Below are positions 28,415-36,842 of a stretch of DNA of 43,134 nt, piece after piece (position 1 is the first letter of the stretch; each line of letters starts with the position of its first letter). The translations under genes and the position numbers were made by a program. The notes under the pieces were generated by a model, which saw nothing but the letters and a program-made list of their open reading frames with translations, ran no database searches and was not told where the DNA came from. The stretch lies in the NCBI GenBank assembly GCA_021810345.1, contig JAJZIX010000006.1, positions 1 to 43,134 on the forward strand. The letters run 5' to 3'. The stretch comes from Nanobdellota archaeon (lineage in GTDB: Archaea > Nanobdellota > Nanobdellia > Parvarchaeales > Parvarchaeaceae).

Positions 28415-28533
28415 CCCTGCGTAGCCCAATGGTAGAGCGACCGGCTGTAGAATTGCCAAGTGCTGTTTAAGTGCGATGAAGGGTTTCAGCTGCGGTCACC
28501 GGTAGGTTGCGGGTTCGAGTCCGGCCGCAGGGA
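28415..28533 (+). tRNA. tRNA-Tyr(GTA) with about 47-nt intron
   Basis: C1-G72 acceptor CCCTGCG/CGCAGGG, a feature of archaeal tRNA-Tyr; ACCGG-CTGTAG-[intron]-A-CCGGT; T arm GCGGG-TTCGAGT-CCGGC with one G-G mismatch. Confidence 0.85.
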
Positions 28534-28576
28534 TTCTTCTTATCTCTGTATCCTAAATCAACTTTGCCAAAAGCAC

Positions 28577-30244
28577 TTACCTGCTTATGAATATGAATTT
28601 GTCCTTGCCATCCATCCTGCAGAAGCCGAACCGTTCGAACTGGACAATGTCGCCTTCCTTCATCGACCGGACGTCTTCCTCTGCGAGGCCGTTAGATTCG
28701 CTAAGACTTTCTTCGTTGAAGTTTCCCTCGGAATCGACAAGGTTTCCGATTTTTATGATTTTTATAGGATAATTCCTTTCGGTAACCCACTGTATTATCT
28801 TTTCACCGGTCTTCTCTGCGAGATACTTTCCCTTCAGGTTGTCCTTATCTATAGACAGTATCTTGATCGAATAGAGGTCCTTCAATCTTACTACCTCGCC
28901 TGCCTTGAGCCCATCTACATCTTTCTTTGATATAAAGAATTCTCCATTAATGTCTATTTTCCTTGTGCCGAGATCGATTGAGGGGTGATTTCTCAGCTCT
29001 ACAGGTTCATTCGGGCTACCCTCGACGGACAGCTTCACCGGGTCCTCAACGAAAAACCTTCTAACCGCCTTTCCGTCTATTACCCTTCTGTTCAGCGTGA
29101 ATAACAGGTCCCACGAATATTCGTGCTTTGACTGCGAGTACCCGACGGACATGACGAATTCCCTTATTGCTTCTGGCTGTATCCCTCTCCGTCTTATTGC
29201 TGACAAAGTGGGCAGCCTGAGGTCATTCCAGTCGGGTATGGCCCCTTTTTTTATCAATTCCCTTATCTTCCTTTTAGAGAAGAGAGTCCCCTCAAAGTTA
29301 AACCTGCTGTACTGGACTATTGTAGGCTTGTTCAGCCCCAGTTCCTTTCTGAGCCTGTCTTGAAAGGATACTTTGAATTCGTTGCTTCTTAGGATATGGG
29401 TCACGCCGCATATGTGATCCTCCACTACGCTTGCGAAATCATATATTGGCCAGAGGGAGTACGGCTTATAATCTGTCTTTATAATCCTGAAGATCGAGGG
29501 ATCACGCATAGACATGTCTCTGTCGTCCATCCTGCCCTTAAACCTTACAACAGCCTTCCCCTGTTCGATCTTGCCGGAGATAGCATCGTTCCAAAGCACC
29601 AGGTTCTGCTCGGGGCCCTGCTGTCTGTGCTGGCATTCTTTGCCCTTCATTCTGTTGTCCTTTATTACATCAGGATCGCATGAGCAGATGTATGCTTTCC
29701 CCCCCTTTATGGCCCTTTCCCCATACTTGTAAATCTCATCCATATCGGAGGATATGAACTTCTTCTCGTCATATTTTATGCCAAGCCACTTTATTCCCTC
29801 TTCGAAGTTCTTCACGAATTCCTCCTTGACTAAGTTTGGGTTGGTGTCTTCGAATCTCAGCCAGAGCTTTCCGCCGTATTTCTCCTTGTATAGGTAGTTT
29901 ATCATGAAAGAAATGGCATGGCCAAGATGCATGAAGCCTGATGGCTCTGGAGGCAGCCTCAGCACCACCTGGCCCGAGACATTTGGAAGGTCCTTTAGGC
30001 CTGTTTTTTCCTCCTTTTTTGCGCTAAGCTCGATCCCAAGCGCCGCCGCTTCATCTTTCTGTTCCTGCAGGCTCTTTGAATTGATGTCTGACACGATCTT
30101 TTCAATTTTCTCCCTGAGAGACTTGGGGTCTTTAAGAAGCGATTTGTCGGCTCCGACTGCGGCTGAAAAAACCGACCCCGCGCTGGCCTTGCCGTCGTGC
30201 GACAGTGCGTTCTTCAGCGCAATCCTCTTTATATCCTCATCCAT
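28577..30244 (-). CDS. gltX: Glutamyl-tRNA synthetase, archaeal type
   Basis: PPEPSGFMHLGHAISFM (HIGH-type), WLRFEDTNP, FEGTLFSKRKIREL (KMSKS-type). MDEDIKRIALK is the likely start. Confidence 0.93.
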   Translation of the reverse strand: MDEDIKRIALKNALSHDGKASAGSVFSAAVGADKSLLKDPKSLREKIEKIVSDINSKSLQEQKDEAAALGIELSAKKEEKTGLKDLPNVSGQVVLRLPPEPSGFMHLGHAISFMINYLYKEKYGGKLWLRFEDTNPNLVKEEFVKNFEEGIKWLGIKYDEKKFISSDMDEIYKYGERAIKGGKAYICSCDPDVIKDNRMKGKECQHRQQGPEQNLVLWNDAISGKIEQGKAVVRFKGRMDDRDMSMRDPSIFRIIKTDYKPYSLWPIYDFASVVEDHICGVTHILRSNEFKVSFQDRLRKELGLNKPTIVQYSRFNFEGTLFSKRKIRELIKKGAIPDWNDLRLPTLSAIRRRGIQPEAIREFVMSVGYSQSKHEYSWDLLFTLNRRVIDGKAVRRFFVEDPVKLSVEGSPNEPVELRNHPSIDLGTRKIDINGEFFISKKDVDGLKAGEVVRLKDLYSIKILSIDKDNLKGKYLAEKTGEKIIQWVTERNYPIKIIKIGNLVDSEGNFNEESLSESNGLAEEDVRSMKEGDIVQFERFGFCRMDGKDKFIFISR

Positions 30245-30364
30245 CCATAAACCAATCATTTTTGGCTCTTATAATTTTATAATGCCTGTAAACACCCCTA
30301 GAATGGCTGTAGAGACAAGTTTTTAAAGGAGCAGAGGCATCATATTACAATAAGAGGTGATAAA

Positions 30365-30544
30365 ATGGCAGACTTTATAAGAAAGAGTATAGTCAAGGCC
30401 GAGGTCAAGAAAGTCGGTAAGGACATGAGATGCCCTGACGAGACCATAGAGGGCCTGGATAAAGTCGTGAAAGAGCTCATCTCCAAGGCAGTTGGAAGAG
30501 CAAAGGCTGACGGCAGAAAAACCGTGAGAGCGCACGACTTCTAA
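30365..30544 (+). CDS. Histone-fold small protein (DUF1931/CBF-NF-Y-like), 59 aa
   Basis: Translation MADFIRKSIVKAEVKKVGKDMRCPDETIEGLDKVVKELISKAVGRAKADGRKTVRAHDF*. The GRKTVRAHDF tail and preceding helix match short archaeal histone-fold proteins. Absent from the ORF track. Confidence 0.8.
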   Translation: MADFIRKSIVKAEVKKVGKDMRCPDETIEGLDKVVKELISKAVGRAKADGRKTVRAHDF

Positions 30545-30618
30545 ATAAGTTTTGTATTTTTTTATTTTTGTTTTTTTCGTTATGTAACATTTTTATACCA
30601 TAGATTCTATAATTTAGC

Positions 30619-31074
30619 ATGATAAGCATACCTCTGATTCTTGGTATAGCCATAATAATCGTGGCGATTATAACTTTCATAAGAATAATAAAGCAGGTCC
30701 TGGAGGGCGCAGTAATAATAATTCTGATAGTCATAGGCAGCTTTTTGATATACCATTCTGTCCCAATAATAGGCGTCCCGAACTTCCACATACCGATAAG
30801 CCTGGGCCCGAATATCCTCGGTGCCAATCCGGGCGTTGGCAATACCACAGACATCGCGGTTTTCAATGCAAATGCGCTCGCGATAGGTTCTTTTTCCGTT
30901 ACGCTGAACAATAAATCGGTGGCGGTTCTGAATCCATCTTTGAGCATACCTGCCACAAAAACAGGAGTTCTCGTGCTCAACTCTACGGCCCACGGCAAAA
31001 TAGTCCTCAAAGCCGGCACAGACGTGCTAGGATTTACGCTTGCAACCCTCTCAGCGTCTTACAATTACACCTAA
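30619..31074 (+). CDS. Hypothetical membrane-anchored protein
   Basis: Two N-terminal TM segments, then an extracellular-type domain. Confidence 0.6.
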   Translation: MISIPLILGIAIIIVAIITFIRIIKQVLEGAVIIILIVIGSFLIYHSVPIIGVPNFHIPISLGPNILGANPGVGNTTDIAVFNANALAIGSFSVTLNNKSVAVLNPSLSIPATKTGVLVLNSTAHGKIVLKAGTDVLGFTLATLSASYNYT

Positions 31075-31730
31075 AAGATTTTATAGTTCAAGCCAAAACT
31101 TGAAAGCAGACTCTTAAAATCCTCGTCATCAAGTACTTCTTTGCTCAAGTAAACATTGTATGGAACTTCCTTGTTGTAAAGCGCTCTGCACCTGACACAG
31201 TTATTCTCGGCAATCAGTTTGTACATTATGAATACCTTGCTTATCTTTTCGCTGAAGGCCTGGTAATAAGGTAGCGCCGACGTGTGGCTGCATGAGCTGC
31301 AGCTCTTCACGATGGGAAAATACTCCGAGGAAGGGATCCCTTTAAACAGCTCCGGCTCGTCGGCATCCTTTAGCTCCAAAGCAGACTTTCCGCCGAGCCT
31401 CTTGAACATTGCTTTCCATTCTTCGTCCTGTATAAACCTGCTCTCAGGCAGGAGCTTCATCTTTGTCCTGAACGCTATCTCGTGCAGCAGTACGTTTGCA
31501 AGCCCGGCAATCGATGAGAAGGCAGCGGTTGTCTCATCAAATGTCATAGTATCATCAACTGGATTATAAAACATGTAGACTCCCAGTGCTTGTATCGGTT
31601 CGATAGAGTACTCCTCTGGTTTTGGGATAAATGGCTCATACTCTGGAGGATAACCGCTTGACCGCACGTTTTCAAGCGCAGATTCCAGATTCTGCCTGGC
31701 TTTTTTCCTGATTTCTTCTTGTTGTTCCAT
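31071..31730 (-). CDS. Hypothetical cysteine-motif protein
   Basis: Complete ORF; CSSC and CVRC pairs suggest a zinc site. Confidence 0.6.
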   Translation of the reverse strand: MEQQEEIRKKARQNLESALENVRSSGYPPEYEPFIPKPEEYSIEPIQALGVYMFYNPVDDTMTFDETTAAFSSIAGLANVLLHEIAFRTKMKLLPESRFIQDEEWKAMFKRLGGKSALELKDADEPELFKGIPSSEYFPIVKSCSSCSHTSALPYYQAFSEKISKVFIMYKLIAENNCVRCRALYNKEVPYNVYLSKEVLDDEDFKSLLSSFGLNYKIF

Positions 31731-31830
31731 CAGTGGCCTGCTTTATAGTATATAATAGACAGGCGGGATTAATAATATTTTTCTTGCTAGATTTTGACTT
31801 GGATCTTTATGATCATAGCTTAGATGTGTA

Positions 31831-32700
31831 TTAACCCAAAATAGCGCCCGGGGGCAGTGCAGTCACGTCGTTGGCATTGGATGGTGCTGGGTTTATCGCC
31901 GAAACTGTATCCTCTGCAAACACAGAACCGTTTACTTGCAGCTTGACATAGAGTGGAAGTCCGTTTGCCGAGGAAATGCAGTCATTAATTGACACCCCTG
32001 TTGAACCTGTCTCATTTGGTGGTGGGAGTATCTCCTCCATTGAGCAACTTTGTCCTAAATACGTTCTGTACCCTAAGAAATGAACACTTCCTTTGCTGAG
32101 TTCTAGGGAAGTAAAATTATCATACATTGTATGGAATGTTTCGAACGGAATTATAGCAAATGAACTTACGATATAGAAAGGGGAAACGGCTAGAGCAGTA
32201 GAATTGCAGCTCATTGGCTTTGAGTTTATGGAGGATATTGTGCTCTCAATGCTGGCGTTTACCGGAGTTTCGTTGGTAATAGTTTCCTTCTCGCAGAAAG
32301 TAAGATGTGAGTCATTGTAGATAGTTACTGCCCCATTATTCAGTAAGACAGATGCGTTGAGGATATTATACGGAAATGGTGTTGAAGACGTTGAATATGT
32401 TCTAAAATAGCTTCCGTATTTAGCTATCCGAAAAGTGCCGTTGGTGGCACCGCTAGGTGCAGCGTTTGCCGGGCCGGTGGAAAAGTAGGGGATCTTCATT
32501 TGAAAAGTATATGAGATGTTAAATGGGCCAGAAGAATTATATAAGCCCTGCGCGGTGGCAAACATGGAAGAAATATTACTGACATTGGAAAGCGCAGTAT
32601 TTTGGGCAGGAAAGTTCAGAACGTGCAAGAAGAATAAAACCGCTACTACTATGATGATTGCAACTGCCGCAACTACTAGTAGCCCAAGTCTTCCCACCAT
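31831..32700 (-). CDS. Hypothetical secreted/membrane-anchored protein
   Basis: Single N-terminal TM (LLVVAAVAIIIVVAVLFFLHV), then a sequon-rich extracellular region. Confidence 0.6.
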   Translation of the reverse strand: MVGRLGLLVVAAVAIIIVVAVLFFLHVLNFPAQNTALSNVSNISSMFATAQGLYNSSGPFNISYTFQMKIPYFSTGPANAAPSGATNGTFRIAKYGSYFRTYSTSSTPFPYNILNASVLLNNGAVTIYNDSHLTFCEKETITNETPVNASIESTISSINSKPMSCNSTALAVSPFYIVSSFAIIPFETFHTMYDNFTSLELSKGSVHFLGYRTYLGQSCSMEEILPPPNETGSTGVSINDCISSANGLPLYVKLQVNGSVFAEDTVSAINPAPSNANDVTALPPGAILG

Positions 32701-32887
32701 TATTATGTAATAATCTGCTTATTTATATACTTAAAATAGTCAGCAGCTCAAAAAGTTTATTTTTTGTATTAAACCCTCTAAAGAGTTCATGATTTTTATT
32801 TTAAAATGTAGTAGTAGTTTTTAGGTTAACTTGTCTATCTACTGGCGCTTTGGGAATGTATTTATCCTATAGAAATCAGTTAATATT

Positions 32888-33152
32888 TGACAAGCTAGCC
32901 GGGGAGACAGTCCCTCCTTGTAACGCAAATGGACTTTAGGCGTGGCGAAACGTGGTGGAGGAACTGCGATTTCATACAAAGTAGCGGAGCTATCTGAGAG
33001 TCACAGCCCTACAGGATGCCTTTGTTTGGCAACCCAGCCAGGCCCGGAAGGGAGCAACTGTAACTATACGAAGACGTGCTTGTAGACAATCTGTGAGGAG
33101 AAAATGCCGTTATTCAATATATGAATAGCAGTCTCGAAGCCACGGCTTGTCA
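32888..33152 (+). ncRNA. Signal recognition particle (7S) RNA
   Basis: Terminal helix TGACAAGC/GCTTGTCA; Alu-domain TTGTAAC; helix 8 signature CAGCCAGGCCCGGAAGGGAGCAACTG. Confidence 0.9.
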
Positions 33153-33196
33153 CTTAAAGAATATTAAGCATAATTGTGTTGGTTTACCTATCGTAT

Positions 33197-33278
33197 GTCG
33201 GGGTACTCAAGCGGTTACGAGGCAGCACTGCTAATGCTGTTGGCTATGCCTTCATGGGTTCGAATCCCATCCCCGACG
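33197..33278 (+). tRNA. tRNA-Ser(GCT)
   Basis: GTCGGGG/CCCCGAC acceptor; CAGCA-CTGCTAA-TGCTG; long variable arm; T arm ATGGG-TTCGAAT-CCCAT. Confidence 0.92.
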
Positions 33279-33336
33279 TTTTGTTTTTAACCCGGGTAGT
33301 TGAAAGATATTTAACCATCAAAAGGCTATCTAAATT

Positions 33337-33558
33337 ATGGAATCAAAAAGCAAGAACCCAATGTATGACAGCATGAAGGCACTTCTGGACGCCATAAGAG
33401 ATAACATCTCGGAGAAAGCATCTGAACCGAAGAAGCTATCAGTGAACTTAGACAAGCTTGAAGTAAAATTGTCTGGCCTGAAATACCCGATAAGGCTTTC
33501 AGCAAAGCTGGAAATTGATTTCTCCGGCGAAAAGTCTTCCGGCAAGTCGTCCAAGTGA
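33337..33558 (+). CDS. Small protein of unknown family (paralog A)
   Basis: LSVNLDKLEVKLSGLKYPIRLSAKLEIDFS shared with the next ORF. Confidence 0.65.
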   Translation: MESKSKNPMYDSMKALLDAIRDNISEKASEPKKLSVNLDKLEVKLSGLKYPIRLSAKLEIDFSGEKSSGKSSK

Positions 33559-33646
33559 CATTGTTTCAAGAAGAAGGCAGCTTATCCGCTCCAACTGCGG
33601 AAAGCATGAAAATGCTTATAAATAGGAGTAAGTATATAAAATTGCT

Positions 33647-33841
33647 ATGGAAAAGAACAGCAGCGATAACAAGCTTTTCAGCATGTTCCCGCAGATGTTG
33701 ATGGGTTTTCTGGGCGGAAGGAACAAGAAATTCTCTTTCAGCTTGGACAACCTCGAAGTGCATCTGCCAAACATCAAGGAGCCAATAAAGTTGTCTGGTA
33801 AAATAACCATAGATTTTTCGAAGCAGAAAGACAAGAAGTGA
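33647..33841 (+). CDS. Small protein of unknown family (paralog B)
   Basis: FSFSLDNLEVHLPNIKEPIKLSGKITIDFS matches paralog A. Confidence 0.65.
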   Translation: MEKNSSDNKLFSMFPQMLMGFLGGRNKKFSFSLDNLEVHLPNIKEPIKLSGKITIDFSKQKDKK

Positions 33842-33844
33842 ACT

Positions 33845-34360
33845 ATGGCAAAGATAAGACCGGGAAGAGCATACAGAGAACTCAAGATGGCCTACACGCG
33901 CAAGTCAAAATACAAGCGCCTGAGCTACATAAAGATAGCACAGAAGCCTAAGATAACCCAGTACCATTCTGGCGCAGTTTCAAAACAGTTCGGAAAGAAG
34001 GTCGTTCTGCTTTCAGAGATATCATGCCAGCTAAGGGAGAATGCTATAGAAGCGGCAAGGATAATAGCCAATAAGTACCTCACGGATACTATAACCGATC
34101 AGAATTTTCATATAATAGTTGTTGCTTACCCACATCAAGTCCTTAGGGAACACAAGCTTGCGACAGGGGCCGGTGCAGACCGATTCTCGTCCGGGATGCA
34201 GAAGTCGTTTGGAAAGCCAGTAGGCATGGCCGCGCGGCTTATGGCTGGCAGCAGGATATTCGAGATACACGTAGATGAGGCAAATATCATAAGCGCCAAA
34301 ACTGCAGCCCAGAAGATGGGCAAGAAGCTTGGCATAAGGACCAGGGCAGTAATACTCTAA
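33845..34360 (+). CDS. rpl10e: Ribosomal protein uL16 (L10e)
   Basis: MAKIRPGRAYRELKMAYTRKSKYKRLSYIK...; GADRFSSGMQKSFGKPVGMAARL. Confidence 0.94.
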   Translation: MAKIRPGRAYRELKMAYTRKSKYKRLSYIKIAQKPKITQYHSGAVSKQFGKKVVLLSEISCQLRENAIEAARIIANKYLTDTITDQNFHIIVVAYPHQVLREHKLATGAGADRFSSGMQKSFGKPVGMAARLMAGSRIFEIHVDEANIISAKTAAQKMGKKLGIRTRAVIL

Positions 34361-34884
34361 AAGAAGTCCTCTTTGAATCCGACTTTCTGATTCAGCCACC
34401 TGAACAGCACAAAGAAAAAGGAGGACAGCCTGTTTATGTACGGTTTTATCGCTTCATTGCCGCATTTTATCGCGGCTAAAGCCCTCTCGACGCGCCTAGT
34501 CTGCGTGCGGCATATGTTTACTGATGTCGCTGCCTGCGTGCCATTTGGATAGACAAACCTGTTAGTGTCTTTCAATTCTTGTGAGTAAGAATCCGTGAGC
34601 GCCTCAAGTTTTTTAACAGAATCAGAGGATATGGGGTTTACTCTCCTGTTCTTGACCAGTGGCAGATACCCCGATAGCTCAGCGCTGATAAGGTAAAGGT
34701 CTGATTCTATCGATTTCAAGTCCTCCTTTATTTTATTGTCTTCTATTAGTGAGTAGGCCGCACCGATTTTGGCCGATAAATCATCAATCTCCCCTATAAC
34801 CCGGACCGTTTTATTATCCTTCGGAACCCTGCCATCTGCAAGTGACGTTTTTCCATCATCACCTTTTCCAGTGTAGTATTTCAT
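34357..34884 (-). CDS. Cob(I)alamin adenosyltransferase, PduO type
   Basis: YYTGKGDDGKTSLADGRVPKDNKTVRVIGEIDDLSAKIGAA; TSVNICRTQTRRVERAL. Confidence 0.92.
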   Translation of the reverse strand: MKYYTGKGDDGKTSLADGRVPKDNKTVRVIGEIDDLSAKIGAAYSLIEDNKIKEDLKSIESDLYLISAELSGYLPLVKNRRVNPISSDSVKKLEALTDSYSQELKDTNRFVYPNGTQAATSVNICRTQTRRVERALAAIKCGNEAIKPYINRLSSFFFVLFRWLNQKVGFKEDFF

Positions 34885-35228
34885 ATAGCGTCGTCTTTGA
34901 CATTATCTGGGTTTTTCAGGAGGTAGTATTTCGCTTTCCTCCTTATACCATCTATGTAAACCCTGAAAAGGTCATACGATAGGTGGTAATAGACGGACCT
35001 GCCCCTGTGCTCCGAGACCAGGATCACACCGAACATCGGCGAAAGAAGGTTGTAGAAGTGCTTCTTGTCTGACTGAGAGTTCAAATCTAAACCAAGTGCT
35101 GCTGAAAGCTCGTCCCTGCTCATTTCGCCCTTTTCTCTAATTAGGTTTATTATCTTCTCTGCTTCCGCGTACAGCATTTTACTCTTTGGGTGATTCCCGT
35201 ATATGACGTAAAGCAGGTCTTCCATCAA
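34881..35228 (-). CDS. Winged-helix-like hypothetical protein
   Basis: IINLIREKGEMSRDELSAALGL suggests HTH; overlaps the adenosyltransferase start (ATGA). Confidence 0.6.
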   Translation of the reverse strand: MMEDLLYVIYGNHPKSKMLYAEAEKIINLIREKGEMSRDELSAALGLDLNSQSDKKHFYNLLSPMFGVILVSEHRGRSVYYHLSYDLFRVYIDGIRRKAKYYLLKNPDNVKDDAI

Positions 35229-35301
35229 TTATATATAGGTCTCGCCTATAAAAATACTTGCTATAGGTATCTTATTTATATAACAAAATGCTATCAATTA
35301 A

Positions 35302-35967
35302 ATGGCGTTGAACGAGAACAAAATATTCGGTGACAGCTTTGTGCTGCTTTTCAAGGACAGGTTGATTCTAGTTCTTGCGCTTCTGCTGACGGCCATAGAT
35401 GCAATCTTTCAGTTTGTTACCGATTCATTCAATATCTCAAATTCTTTTTATACCGGGATATATGCCATGTTGCTGCTGGTTATACTAGCGCTTTTCAGTG
35501 TGTTTGTATATGGAATCGTCTTCTTTAGGCTTGGAGGCGGCAAGAATCTTAAGCTGTCGGATCTTGCGAAGATGTCCGCAAGCCGCTATCTCAGCATACT
35601 GGCAACCTACGTGCTGACCGGCTTGATAGTCGGTTTGGGAACAATGTTTTTTGTGATTCCAGGGATTTACCTGTTCGTCAGGCTTTTCATTGCGCCGGTT
35701 TCGGCCGCGCGCGATAAGAAGAATCCGCTCGATGCTTTGAGCAAAAGCTGGAGCATGACAAAAGGTCAGGGCTGGCCAATATTCATAATTACACTGCTTG
35801 TTGGGATAATCCTGCTTATAATAGATGTTGGCGCAAGCATGGCAGGGGTCTCATTTATATCCACATTCTTTGGTTTTGCGATGGTAATAGCATCAGTGCT
35901 GATTTATAACGGCCTATCAAGAAAGAAGATCGCGTCCGTCAAGCGCACCCGCCATGCAAGCCGATAA
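35302..35967 (+). CDS. Multi-pass membrane protein, unknown function
   Basis: Several TM segments; FVIPGIYLFVRLFIAPVSAARDKKNPLDALSKSWSMTKG. Confidence 0.7.
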   Translation: MALNENKIFGDSFVLLFKDRLILVLALLLTAIDAIFQFVTDSFNISNSFYTGIYAMLLLVILALFSVFVYGIVFFRLGGGKNLKLSDLAKMSASRYLSILATYVLTGLIVGLGTMFFVIPGIYLFVRLFIAPVSAARDKKNPLDALSKSWSMTKGQGWPIFIITLLVGIILLIIDVGASMAGVSFISTFFGFAMVIASVLIYNGLSRKKIASVKRTRHASR

Positions 35968-36017
35968 AGCGCTTCTGCTCTAAGCTCATCTTTAAATATG
36001 ACTTGATTTCTAATAGC

Positions 36018-36623
36018 ATGATGGGATACAGCCTCGAGGAAGTTTTGCTTGATTCTAGGAAGCTAATGAGCTATGTGTTAAAAAGACCGGAAATAAGCGC
36101 AAAGTTGTCTATTTTCTCCCTTGTGTATAGAAAAGAATATGATCCCTCTTACCTCTCACTGGACATGGTTGACAACTCGCTTGCAAGAAAGCATTCATAC
36201 TTGAATGTTGATCCAAATAGGCCAACTGATTATATCTCTGTGCTCAGCAATACAATTCCTTCCTGGACGCTGTCTCTTTCAGAAGGGGACGATTCGGAGG
36301 AAATTTTTGGTAAGGATTTTCATAATGAGAAAACAGGACATAGAATCCCAGTCATGGAACTTATAACAGAAGTGCTCAAAAAGGTAGAAGAAGAGCAAAC
36401 AAAATTAAACTCACCTAAATTTGCATTTTCGGTTAGTATGAAATTTACTTCTAAAGCTGATCTTGACTACCGCAGGGAGTATATTGTTCCTGAAGCGAGG
36501 GAAACCTCCGATGGTATAAAGACTTGCTGGCATATATACCCTGCAAAAAGCGGCAGAATATTTGTTATAGAACACCCTCATTCGTTTAATTTGTACAATG
36601 ATGCAGTATTTTATAAAATGTGA
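36018..36623 (+). CDS. Hypothetical protein
   Basis: Complete ORF; ATG at 36018 preferred over TTG at 36003. Confidence 0.5.
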   Translation: MMGYSLEEVLLDSRKLMSYVLKRPEISAKLSIFSLVYRKEYDPSYLSLDMVDNSLARKHSYLNVDPNRPTDYISVLSNTIPSWTLSLSEGDDSEEIFGKDFHNEKTGHRIPVMELITEVLKKVEEEQTKLNSPKFAFSVSMKFTSKADLDYRREYIVPEARETSDGIKTCWHIYPAKSGRIFVIEHPHSFNLYNDAVFYKM

Positions 36624-36842
36624 GCCGGGAAACCCATAATTTGGATCACTCTCATAGATGAAATTCATGTCCACGGACCAAATGCCCTAGTGGAGCACAT
36701 GTGCTTCACTGTTTTTTGCTGTTAGCTGACATATTCAGGATAGCTCCTGCGAGCAGATCGTTTGAAGCCGCTACCATAACGTGGCCTTTGCTCTTCACTG
36801 GTTTGATGAAAACTATTTATCTACTCTCTTTTTCTTTAGTAT

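Noticed and set aside
30323-30535. Minus-strand 70-aa ORF
   Set aside because: Antisense to the histone-fold gene 30365-30544, whose translation is far more convincing.
33176-33376. 66-aa plus-strand ORF
   Set aside because: Runs through tRNA-Ser(GCT); not protein-coding.
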